Shown piece after piece: positions 19,082 through 25,663 of a stretch of 64,000 nucleotides of DNA. Every line of letters begins with the position of its first letter. Position 1 is the first letter of the stretch. The notes beneath the pieces were generated by a model. That model saw nothing but the letters and a program-made list of their open reading frames with translations. It did not search any database and was not told the origin of the DNA. The position numbers and the translations under genes are program-made. Origin of the DNA: Ruminococcus flavefaciens (GTDB lineage: Bacteria > Bacteroidota > Bacteroidia > Bacteroidales > P3); assembly GCA_023667315.1 (NCBI GenBank), contig JAMPAI010000002.1:124001-188000 (forward strand), given 5' to 3'.

Positions 19082-19285
19082 TTACATCGCGCTGTTTTCG
19101 GCTTTCGTCTGCAACTGCTGGATGTAAATGGCCTTTAGTCTGCGTTCCCGAGCTACGACCGAGGGTTTGGTAAACTTTTGACGGTTTCTCAATTCCCTTA
19201 CAACACCCGTTTTTTCAAACTTTCTTTTGAGTTTTTTAAGCGAGCGTTCAATGTTTTCGCCTTCTTTTACAGGAACAATGATCAT
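19082..19285 (-). CDS. rpsU: 30S ribosomal protein S21
   Basis: 67 residues, highly basic. MIIVPVKEGENIERSLKKLK and the following KFEKTGVVRELRNRQKFTKP match bacterial bS21 closely. The start is fixed by the conserved N-terminus and by a purine-rich stretch (GGAAGAGG) about 8 nt upstream; the longer in-frame extension is rejected. Located between miaB and the divergent tRNA-Cys, with its own terminator. Confidence 0.97.
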   Translation of the reverse strand: MIIVPVKEGENIERSLKKLKRKFEKTGVVRELRNRQKFTKPSVVARERRLKAIYIQQLQTKAENSAM

Positions 19286-19364
19286 ACTAAATACCTCTTC
19301 CTTTCTAAAAAGTGTTAATAATTTGTTTATTTCCCCATACAAGCTCTCGCCTGCACAAGGGCTG

Positions 19365-19372
19365 CAAAGGTA
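19365..19372 (-). promoter_or_regulatory. -7 box of rpsU promoter
   Basis: TACCTTTG on the minus strand, 79 bp before the rpsU ATG. Divergent from the tRNA promoter. Confidence 0.5.
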
Positions 19373-19379
19373 GATTTTT

Positions 19380-19410
19380 TTTGCCAATTTAAAAAATTTG
19401 GGTACTTTTG
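19380..19410 (+). promoter_or_regulatory. Promoter of tRNA-Cys
   Basis: TTTG (19380-19383), 19 nt, TACTTTTG (19403-19410), ending 18 nt before the mature tRNA. Very good consensus fit. Confidence 0.75.
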
Positions 19411-19428
19411 CCACTCTTTTAGAGATAT

Positions 19429-19499
19429 GGTCTCATGGCCGAGTGGTTAGGCAACGGTCTGCAAAACCGTGTACAGCAGTTCGAATCTGCTTGAGACCT
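19429..19499 (+). tRNA. tRNA-Cys (anticodon GCA)
   Basis: 71 nt. Acceptor arms GGTCTCA / TGAGACC pair perfectly, D-loop GAGTGGTTAGGC, anticodon loop CTGCAAA giving GCA, T-loop TTCGAAT, discriminator T. CCA is not encoded. Confidence 0.97.
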
Positions 19500-19505
19500 C
19501 AGGGA

Positions 19506-19534
19506 AGCGTTGATGGATGTCAACGCTTTTTTTT
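19506..19534 (+). terminator. Terminator of tRNA-Cys
   Basis: AGCGTTGA-TGGATG-TCAACGCT perfect 8-bp stem followed by a T run, starting 6 nt after the tRNA. Confidence 0.9.
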
Positions 19535-19579
19535 GTACCGAATGATTTTTGCACTCTTGCGGGTGCTTAAAAAATAATA

Positions 19580-19636
19580 GGCTTTCAGAAAGTGCCCGGA
19601 TGCAGTAACGAAGCAGACGGGGGCTTTCTGGAAGCC
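19580..19636. repeat. Core-less copy of the palindromic element
   Basis: Consists only of the two outer arms of the neighbouring copy 3 (GGCTTTCAGAAAGTGCCCGG... and ...CGGGGGCTTTCTGGAAGCC) joined by AGTAACGA. The inner arms and core are absent, as in a precise internal deletion, or the state before the core was gained. Confidence 0.85.
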
Positions 19637-19655
19637 GTAAACATCTAAAACCTAA

Positions 19656-19774
19656 GGCTTTCAGAAAGTGCCCGGATGCGAGGCTTTGCCTTGCAAAGTT
19701 GAGGGAGCTTACTTTTGTAAGTGACCGAATCTTTGCAAGGCTGTAACGAAGCAGACGGGGGCTTTCTGGAAGCC
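19656..19774. repeat. Nested palindromic element, copy 3 (complete)
   Basis: Outer arms 19656-19679 and 19751-19774 (about 20 of 24 paired), perfect inner arms GCCTTGCAAAG / CTTTGCAAGGC (19688-19698, 19731-19741) and the core TTGAGGGAGC-TTAC-TTTT-GTAA-GTGACCGA (19699-19730). The mini-hairpin has TTAC/GTAA instead of GTAC/GTAC, a compensatory change that keeps pairing. Confidence 0.9.
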
Positions 19775-19792
19775 GTAAAACCTATAATTGCC

Positions 19793-20242
19793 ATGGATCT
19801 GTTTGAACAAATCAACACCGACATCAAAGCCGCCATGCTGGCGCACGAAACCGTTAGATTGGCCGCCCTGCGCGGTGTAAAGAAGGAATTCCTGGAAGCC
19901 AAGACCTCCAAGAACGCCAACGGGGAACTTACAGACGAAACAGCCGTGAAGATCCTGCAGAAAATGGTGAAGCAGCGCAAGGAATCGGCGGCCATCTTTA
20001 CCGAACAGAACCGCGCCGACCTGGCCGAAAACGAACTGGCCGAAGCCGGCTTTATCGAAGCCTACCTGCCCAAACAGCTGAGCGCCGAAGAAATCGAGGC
20101 CGAAGTAAGGAAAATCATGGAACAGACGGGCGCCTCCTCGATGAAGGACATGGGCAAGGTGATGGGCGCGGCCTCCAAAGCCCTGGCGGGCAAGGCCGAC
20201 GGCAAGGTAATCTCGGACATCGTAAAGAAACTTCTCGCCTAA
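19793..20242 (+). CDS. GatB/YqeY domain protein
   Basis: 149 residues from the ATG at 19793 (MDLFEQINTDIKAAMLAHET), the typical length for free-standing YqeY proteins. The family shares its helical domain with the tail of GatB, the amidotransferase subunit that acts on mischarged tRNA, so tRNA binding is possible, but the function is not settled. Visible hallmarks are RLAALRGVKKEFLEAK, EAYLPKQLSAEEIEAEV and DMGKVMGAASKALAGKADG. The palindromic element ends 18 bp before its start codon, so the element forms most of its leader. ispG follows after 11 bp, suggesting co-transcription. Confidence 0.9.
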   Translation: MDLFEQINTDIKAAMLAHETVRLAALRGVKKEFLEAKTSKNANGELTDETAVKILQKMVKQRKESAAIFTEQNRADLAENELAEAGFIEAYLPKQLSAEEIEAEVRKIMEQTGASSMKDMGKVMGAASKALAGKADGKVISDIVKKLLA

Positions 20243-20253
20243 GCGCTACGGCC

Positions 20254-21606
20254 ATGCACTTCTCGCTTCTTTCGAAAACGGTGCGGGTGGGCAAGCTCCT
20301 GATGGGGGGCGAAAACCCGGTGGTGATCCAGTCGATGACCAACACCGACTCCCTGGATACCGAGGCCACCGTGGCGCAAAGCCAACGCATGTTCGACCTC
20401 GGCTGCCAGTTGGTGCGCATTACCGCGCCCGGACTCAAGGAAGCGCGCAACTTGGAGAACATCAAGAACCGCTTGGTGCAGAAAGGCTACGATTCGCCCC
20501 TCTGCGCTGACATTCACTTTCTGCCCGAAGCGGCCTTGGTGGCAGCGCAGATTGTGGAGAAGGTGCGCATCAATCCCGGCAACTACTGCGACCGCAAAAC
20601 GGGCAAGACCGATTTCACGCAGGCCGAACAGCAGGCCGAACGCCAGCGTATCGGCGAGCGTATCGCCCCGCTGCTGGAGGTCTGCAAGAAGCACGGCACG
20701 GCCATCCGCATCGGGGTGAACCAAGGCTCGCTCTCGGAACGCATGGTGGGGCTGTACGGCAACACGCCCCTGGCCATGGTGGAAAGCGCGGTGGAATTCA
20801 CCGAAATCTGCCATACCTTAGGCTTCGACCAAATCGTGGTGTCGATGAAATCGAGCCGCGTAAAGGTGATGGACGAGGCGGTGCGGATGTTCGCCGCCCG
20901 CATGAAACAAAACGGCCTCATTTACCCGCTGCACCTGGGGGTTACCGAAGCCGGAGACGGACAGGACGCGCGCCTGCTGTCGGCCATCGGCATCGGCAGC
21001 CTGCTGGCCGACGGTATCGGCAACACCATACGGGTATCGCTTACCGAAGCTCCCGAAAACGAGATTCCGGTGGCGCAACGCATCGTGAAGGCCGCCGAGG
21101 AATTACAGCAATTGTCCCAAGCCGAGTTGGCCGAAAAGCATTTGGAATTGACGGGCGACCCGCTTCCGGAAGAAGAAAAGATCCAGGCGGCCATCCGCTT
21201 GGGTCGGCTCATGCTACAGGGCGAGAAAGAAGGCTTCGCCATCGATGCCCCCGACGCGGCGGCGGGCAAGGCCTTGCTCAACGACATCTTGCAGGCGGCG
21301 GGAATCAGGTTTCATAAAACCCGCTTTATCGCCTGCCCTTCTTGCGGCCGCACCAAATACGACATTCAGAAAGCCCTGGCGCAGGTAAAGGAAATGTTTC
21401 CGAACCACCCCAACCTTACCATCGCCGTAATGGGCTGCGTGGTGAACGGCCCCGGCGAGATGGCGGGCGCCGACTTCGGCTACATCGGCTGCGGGGGCGG
21501 CAAGGTGAACCTCTACAGACAGGGCGTGGCCGTAAAACTGAACGTTCCCGAAACCCAAGCCCTCACCGAACTCAAACACCTTATCGAGGAATCCTCCATA
21601 GACTAA
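20254..21606 (+). CDS. ispG: 4-hydroxy-3-methylbut-2-enyl-diphosphate synthase, shortened long form
   Basis: Penultimate enzyme of the MEP isoprenoid pathway: reductive conversion of MEcPP to HMBPP using a 4Fe-4S cluster. 450 residues. The TIM barrel (about 1-275) is of the long type found in plants, Chlamydia and Bacteroidota, including NPGNYCDRKTGKTDFTQAE. The iron-sulfur domain (353-450) has the cluster cysteines C361 and C364 (ACPSCGRTKYD) and C395 (MGCVVNGPGE). Between them the extra middle domain of long-type IspG is reduced to about 78 residues of mainly helical sequence. Short IspG is about 360-370 residues and long forms about 600 or more, so this is an intermediate form. Confidence 0.95.
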   Translation: MHFSLLSKTVRVGKLLMGGENPVVIQSMTNTDSLDTEATVAQSQRMFDLGCQLVRITAPGLKEARNLENIKNRLVQKGYDSPLCADIHFLPEAALVAAQIVEKVRINPGNYCDRKTGKTDFTQAEQQAERQRIGERIAPLLEVCKKHGTAIRIGVNQGSLSERMVGLYGNTPLAMVESAVEFTEICHTLGFDQIVVSMKSSRVKVMDEAVRMFAARMKQNGLIYPLHLGVTEAGDGQDARLLSAIGIGSLLADGIGNTIRVSLTEAPENEIPVAQRIVKAAEELQQLSQAELAEKHLELTGDPLPEEEKIQAAIRLGRLMLQGEKEGFAIDAPDAAAGKALLNDILQAAGIRFHKTRFIACPSCGRTKYDIQKALAQVKEMFPNHPNLTIAVMGCVVNGPGEMAGADFGYIGCGGGKVNLYRQGVAVKLNVPETQALTELKHLIEESSID

Positions 21607-21607
21607 A

Positions 21608-21633
21608 AAGGGCACACGACACCGTGCGCCCTT
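21608..21633. terminator. Hairpin terminator between ispG and surE
   Basis: AAGGGCACACG / CGTGCGCCCTT stem around ACAC. On the minus strand it is followed by TTTTT, so it best serves surE; on the plus strand the T run is weak, so use for ispG is less certain. Confidence 0.7.
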
Positions 21634-21656
21634 GGATTTGCAATCAACCCGGCTTT

Positions 21657-22409
21657 TTAGAACAGGCCGCTTTTCTGCAGTTTTTCCAGTTCGGGATAGT
21701 CGGTCCAGTCGAAGTGGAAGGGCGTGAGGGAGATATAACCCTCGTCGAGATAAAACAGGTCGTGGTCTTTTCCGTTGTCCTTGTTCACGAAATCGCCCAT
21801 CAGCCAATAGTATTTGCGGTGCGAGGGGTCGGTGCGTTCCACCGCGTCCTCGTCCCAGTAGGCCTTGGCCTGACGGCACACCTTAACGCCCTTCAGTGCC
21901 GGAATATCGGGGCAGTTTACGTTCCAGCAGATATCCTTGCGGCCCGATTCGATGCAGGCCTTCATTATCTTTTCCACATAGGGCAGGAAAGGCGCGAAAT
22001 CGGCCTTGAGCGAATGGCTGGTAAGCGAGAAGGCCACCGAAGGCACGCCGGTAAGGGCGGCTTCCATCATGCCGGCCACCGTGCCCGAATACACGGCGTT
22101 CGACGATGCGTTGCTGCCGTGGTTGATGCCCGAGAAGATATAGTCGGGGAGCTGACCTTCGTAAACCACCTTGATGGCCAGTTTAACGCAGTCGGCCGGG
22201 GTGCCGCTACAGCTGAAATAGCGGATATTGCCCTCCTGTCCCGTTTCGTTGAGGCGCAGGGGCGTAACCAGGGTAACCGCATGCGACTGCCCCGAACGCG
22301 GGCTGTCGGGCGCCACCACGACCACCTCGCCGAACTTACCCGCCACCGAAGCCAAATGCTTGATGCCCGGCGCAAAAATCCCATCGTCATTCACAACCAG
22401 AATTCTCAT
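21657..22409 (-). CDS. surE: 5'/3'-nucleotidase SurE
   Basis: 250 residues from the ATG at 22409 (MRILVVNDDGIFAPG). SurE is a metal-dependent phosphatase acting on nucleoside monophosphates. The metal-site motif VNDDG is at the N-terminus, SGINHGSNAS and YSGTVAGMMEA are the conserved active-site loops, and VVVAPDSPRSGQSHAVTL is intact. A good AGGAG lies 7 nt before the ATG, which decides the start over the adjacent GTG. Transcription probably starts from the triplicated promoter-like array just upstream. Confidence 0.95.
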   Translation of the reverse strand: MRILVVNDDGIFAPGIKHLASVAGKFGEVVVVAPDSPRSGQSHAVTLVTPLRLNETGQEGNIRYFSCSGTPADCVKLAIKVVYEGQLPDYIFSGINHGSNASSNAVYSGTVAGMMEAALTGVPSVAFSLTSHSLKADFAPFLPYVEKIMKACIESGRKDICWNVNCPDIPALKGVKVCRQAKAYWDEDAVERTDPSHRKYYWLMGDFVNKDNGKDHDLFYLDEGYISLTPFHFDWTDYPELEKLQKSGLF

Positions 22410-22435
22410 CACTTCTCTCCTTTCTTGTTAAACTG

Positions 22436-22468
22436 CAAAGATACGAATAAGCCGAGAGCAGAGCCAAG
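22436..22468 (-). promoter_or_regulatory. Promoter of surE (array unit A)
   Basis: Minus strand CTTG (22465-22468), 21 nt, TATCTTTG (22436-22443). It is the surE-proximal unit of a three-unit array. Confidence 0.65.
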
Positions 22469-22637
22469 CCGAAAGTTCACTTTTGGATGGGCTTTGCCGA
22501 GGCGGAGTATCTTCGGCGAAGCCCAAGATACGTATAAGGTGAGAGCAAAAGCAAAACTCGTTTTGGTTTTGCCGAACCGGAGTATCTTCGGCGAAGCCCA
22601 AGATACGAATAAGCCGAGAGCAGAGCCAAGCCGAAAA
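22438..22637 (-). repeat. Three promoter-like direct repeats with an interspersed hairpin
   Basis: Units start at 22439, 22526 and 22601 with AGATACGAATAAGCCGAGAG or close variants. Each reads, on the minus strand, as -33 (CTTG, TTTG or TTGG), 20-21 nt, then TATCTTTG or TATCTTGG. Units are separated by a hairpin-forming segment (GGGCTTTGCCGA.../...TCTTCGGCGAAGCCC, 22489-22524, with a partial second copy ending at 22599). Confidence 0.8.
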
Positions 22638-22639
22638 GG

Positions 22640-23530
22640 CTAAGACGTGTATTTTATCCGGAATTTGTCGAGCAGCGTCTTGAACTGATCCTGCGCCGTA
22701 AGGCAAGTGTCCATCAGATAGCCCTTAATCCTCGGCCAGTTCTGCAATCCCCTGTAATAAAACATTTTCAATTCATCCGTAATAACGAACGGTACATACC
22801 CCCAACGGAGACATTCGCGAAACATAATGAGCCGCCCCACCCTTCCGTTGCCGTCCTGAAAGGGATGGATGGCCTCAAAACGGTAATGAAAATCGATGAT
22901 GTCCTCGAGGCCCGGATGCTTTTTTGCATGATACTCTTGCAAGAGCGATTTCATTTCAGCATGCACGTTTTCCGGAAGCGCCGTATCGTGACCACCCACC
23001 TCGTTGGGCAGTTTCTTGTAATCGCCCACCTGGAACCATTCCTTGCGTTCGTCCGAAGTGCCGGACTTCAGAATACGGTGCAGCAGTTTGATATAGGATT
23101 CGGTGAGCCGTTCCTCGGCATGGGCGATGATATAGTCAATGGCCCGGAAATGGTTGGTGGTTTCGATAATATCATCCACATTCACAGCCTGGTCGGAAAG
23201 CCCTACGGTATTGGTTTCAAAGATGTAGCGGGTTTGGTCATGGGTCAGGCGGCTGCCTTCGATATGATTGGAATTGTAGGTAAGATCTACTTGCACACGG
23301 TGATAGATGCCACCTTGAAGCCGACTTGCCTGTTGTTCCCGCAGGGCTTGCAGCAAAGGTGATACCGGAACCTTTCTCTTGCGCTCCGGCAATCCGGCAC
23401 CGATGGGAATATTCCAGGTCTTGCCCACCAAATAAGCACCGTCTATCTTACCCTGCGCGCAATAATTACGCGCCGTCCGCGCCGAAACACCATGCGTTTC
23501 CGCCCACGCCTGTACTGAGATATAATCCAT
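22640..23530 (-). CDS. Fic domain protein with N-terminal helix-turn-helix
   Basis: 296 residues. Fic proteins transfer AMP or another nucleotide moiety to target hydroxyls. The active-site motif is complete, HPFQDGNGRVGR (His222 to Arg230 and on). An inhibitory helix of the (S/T)xxxE(G/N) form is present as S87-NHI-E91-G92, upstream of the Fic core, so this is a self-inhibited class II Fic. Residues about 1-45 look like a MerR/excisionase-type DNA-binding domain (ISVQAWAETHGVSARTARNY...GAYLVGKTWNIP). With the palindrome just upstream this suggests autoregulation. The target is unknown. The gene has no obvious antitoxin partner. Confidence 0.9.
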   Translation of the reverse strand: MDYISVQAWAETHGVSARTARNYCAQGKIDGAYLVGKTWNIPIGAGLPERKRKVPVSPLLQALREQQASRLQGGIYHRVQVDLTYNSNHIEGSRLTHDQTRYIFETNTVGLSDQAVNVDDIIETTNHFRAIDYIIAHAEERLTESYIKLLHRILKSGTSDERKEWFQVGDYKKLPNEVGGHDTALPENVHAEMKSLLQEYHAKKHPGLEDIIDFHYRFEAIHPFQDGNGRVGRLIMFRECLRWGYVPFVITDELKMFYYRGLQNWPRIKGYLMDTCLTAQDQFKTLLDKFRIKYTS

Positions 23531-23574
23531 CTATCGGCAAGTCTCCGCTAAAATTCACCACGTAAAAGTAATGA

Positions 23575-23596
23575 ATCTTGCCGATATCGGCAAGAT
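23575..23596. promoter_or_regulatory. 22-bp perfect palindrome, fic operator candidate
   Basis: ATCTTGCCGAT followed by its exact reverse complement. A half-site TATCGGCAAG recurs at 23532-23541, directly before the fic ATG. Confidence 0.7.
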
Positions 23597-23802
23597 ATTA
23601 GTAAAACTAAAACTCAAAAACGCCCGAATAGCCCCAACATTACCTAATAAAATGACTGACACACAGTGATTTACACAATTTTATGCAATTTTATCAGTCT
23701 ATTGATAAAATTGCACAAAACAATTTTGGAAAGGTGAAAGCAGTCTGATTCTTCGCTTTTCCAAAAGTGTTTCCGTTCCGTCGTGTTTTTCCATAATTCG
23801 AT

Positions 23803-23810
23803 TAACTTTG
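23803..23810 (+). promoter_or_regulatory. -7 box of the dehydrogenase gene
   Basis: TAACTTTG, exact TAnnTTTG, 57 bp before the ATG at 23868. Confidence 0.5.
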
Positions 23811-23867
23811 CATTCTGTGCCTCTTTTTTCGAGGGCACGAAGGTTTTACCCTTAAATACAGACAAAA

Positions 23868-25076
23868 ATGAGCAAAGTCCTGATTATCGGTGCCGGCGGC
23901 GTGGCTACGGTGGTGGCCCACAAGGTGGCGTCTCACCCCGAGGTTTTCAGCGATGTGATGATTGCCTCGCGCACCAAATCCAAATGCGACAACATCGTGA
24001 AATCGCTCGAGACGCGCGGCTTGAAGAAAGCGCAGTGGCAAACGGCGCGGGTGGATGCCGACAACGTGCCCGAACTCACCGCCCTGATGGAAAAATTCAA
24101 GCCCGAACTGGTTATCAACGTGGCACTTCCATATCAGGATCTGCACATCATGGATGCCTGCCTCGCCGCGGGTGTCAACTACATGGACACGGCCAACTAC
24201 GAGCCACTCGACGAGGCCAAGTACCAGTACAGCTGGCAGTGGGCCTACCACGACCGCTTTAAGGAAGCCGGCCTCACCGCCATCCTCGGCTGCGGCTTCG
24301 ACCCGGGCGTCACCAGCATCTTCACCTCCTATGCCGCCAAGCATCACTTCGATGAAATCCAGTACCTCGACATCGTGGACTGTAACGCCGGCAACCACGG
24401 CAAGGCCTTCGCCACCAACTTCAACCCCGAAATCAACATCCGCGAGATTACCCAGCGCGGCAAATACTGGGAAAACGGCGACTGGCACGAAACCGACCCG
24501 CTGAGCGTTCACAAGGCACTCAACTATCCGCGTGTGGGGTCCAAGGAATCCTACCTGATGTATCACGAGGAACTGGAATCGCTGGTGAAGCACTATCCTA
24601 CCCTGAAACGCGCCCGTTTCTGGATGACCTTCGGCCAGGAATACCTCACCCACCTGCGCGTGATTCAGAACATCGGCATGGACCGCATCGACCCCATCGA
24701 CTACGAAGGCCACAAGATCGTGCCCATCCAGTTCCTGAAGGCCGTGTTGCCCAACCCCGGCGACCTCGGCGCCAACTACACGGGCTGGACGTCTATCGGC
24801 TGCCGTATCCGCGGCATCAAGGACGGCAAGGAAAAGACCTACTACATCTTCAACAACTGCAGCCACGAGGTGGCCTACAAGGAAACCGGCACCCAGGGCG
24901 TAAGCTACACCACGGGCGTTCCCGCCACGGTGGGCGCGATGATGCACCTCAAAGGTCTCTGGAAACAGCCGGGCGTGTTCAACGTGGAACAGTTCGACCC
25001 CGATCCCTTCCTCAAGGAACTCGGCTCCAACGGCCTGCCCTGGGAAGAAATCATAAACGGCGATCTGGAACTGTAG
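23868..25076 (+). CDS. Saccharopine dehydrogenase family; probable carboxynorspermidine dehydrogenase
   Basis: 402 residues. An N-terminal Rossmann fold (MSKVLIIGAGGVATVVAHK) is followed by the family substrate domain (CGFDPGVTSIFTSYAAKHHF, NPEINIREITQRG, CSHEVAYKETGTQGVSYTTG). The length and these motifs fit the carboxynorspermidine dehydrogenase branch, which joins an aspartate semialdehyde-derived imine to a diamine in the alternative spermidine pathway. The decarboxylase partner NspC is not in the window; the gene 5 bp downstream is an unrelated small frameshifted one. A true saccharopine dehydrogenase role is less likely but not excluded. Confidence 0.82.
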   Translation: MSKVLIIGAGGVATVVAHKVASHPEVFSDVMIASRTKSKCDNIVKSLETRGLKKAQWQTARVDADNVPELTALMEKFKPELVINVALPYQDLHIMDACLAAGVNYMDTANYEPLDEAKYQYSWQWAYHDRFKEAGLTAILGCGFDPGVTSIFTSYAAKHHFDEIQYLDIVDCNAGNHGKAFATNFNPEINIREITQRGKYWENGDWHETDPLSVHKALNYPRVGSKESYLMYHEELESLVKHYPTLKRARFWMTFGQEYLTHLRVIQNIGMDRIDPIDYEGHKIVPIQFLKAVLPNPGDLGANYTGWTSIGCRIRGIKDGKEKTYYIFNNCSHEVAYKETGTQGVSYTTGVPATVGAMMHLKGLWKQPGVFNVEQFDPDPFLKELGSNGLPWEEIINGDLEL

Positions 25077-25081
25077 GCCCT

Positions 25082-25566
25082 ATGTTTGCCCCGCCCATTA
25101 ACCACCTCTCGCAAGAGGAACACGACAGCGCGATAGAGGAAATGAAAACCTTCGAAGGGCTCGCTTTCGAACCCTCGGTAGGTATTTTTTGGTTCGACCC
25201 CGACAAGGGCGAATTGTTCGACACCGCCTCTTGCCCCGTGTCCACGCTCAATCCCAAGTTGGATACCATAAGCGTGCTGCACAAAAACATCTGGGCCAAA
25301 AACTACTGTCGTGCCAAGGCGAGGGGCAAGACCGACTCCATCTATTTTACCGACTACACGCAGATTCCGCGCGGCAGAATTTTCTACAACCGCAAGACCA
25401 GGCATTTTCGGTAAAGGTGGGGCACTGGATTGAGCAATACGAAAAAATCCTGCCCCCCCTCCTGCAGGAGGAATTCAACCTCAAGGAATTCTCATACGAC
25501 ATCGACATTCACTGGGATCTCGGCCACGGCTGGACCGAACACAATTTCAACGTGGACGCGGAATAG
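25082..25566 (+). pseudogene. Conserved small protein gene with a 1-nt deletion frameshift
   Basis: The first frame (MFAPPINHLSQEEHDSAIEE...RIFYNRK) runs to a stop at 25412-25414. The continuation, FSVKVGHWIEQYEKILPPLL to GHGWTEHNFNVDAE, lies one frame back and ends at 25566. Adding one G next to 25396 would turn AAG-ACC into AAG-GAC-CAG and join the halves into one protein of about 161 residues. I recognise both halves as parts of one uncharacterised Bacteroidota family, but know of no function. It is either a pseudogene, a sequencing error, or less likely a slippage site. It follows the dehydrogenase gene by 5 bp. Confidence 0.7.
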
Positions 25567-25610
25567 CCGAAACAAGTTCCCTACCTGTGCAGGCGGCAGT
25601 GCCTGCAAAA

Positions 25611-25642
25611 AAAAGCGCCGTGCGGATGCACGGCGCTTTTTC
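25611..25642. terminator. Bidirectional terminator
   Basis: AAAAGCGCCGTGC-GGAT-GCACGGCGCTTTT, a perfect 13-bp stem with A and T runs on both sides, between convergent genes. Confidence 0.92.
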
Positions 25643-25663
25643 TATAAACGCATGAACGCGGAG

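Larger units (their letters stand above)
23531..23867. other. Divergent regulatory gap between fic and the dehydrogenase gene
   Basis: No credible gene. It holds the fic operator palindrome (23575-23596), a TACTTTTA -7-like box for fic (23563-23570, minus), an AT-rich hairpin CAATTTTATCA / TGATAAAATTG (23686-23696, 23703-23713), and the TAACTTTG box for the downstream gene. Confidence 0.6.

Noticed and set aside
21342-22643. 433-codon plus-strand ORF over ispG end and surE
   Set aside because: Spans a terminator and is antisense to surE; ends in the promoter-like repeats, giving repeated low-complexity peptides.
23671-23865. 64-codon minus-strand ORF between fic and the dehydrogenase gene
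   Set aside because: Overlaps the promoter and hairpin region, has no homologous look and no ribosome-binding site.
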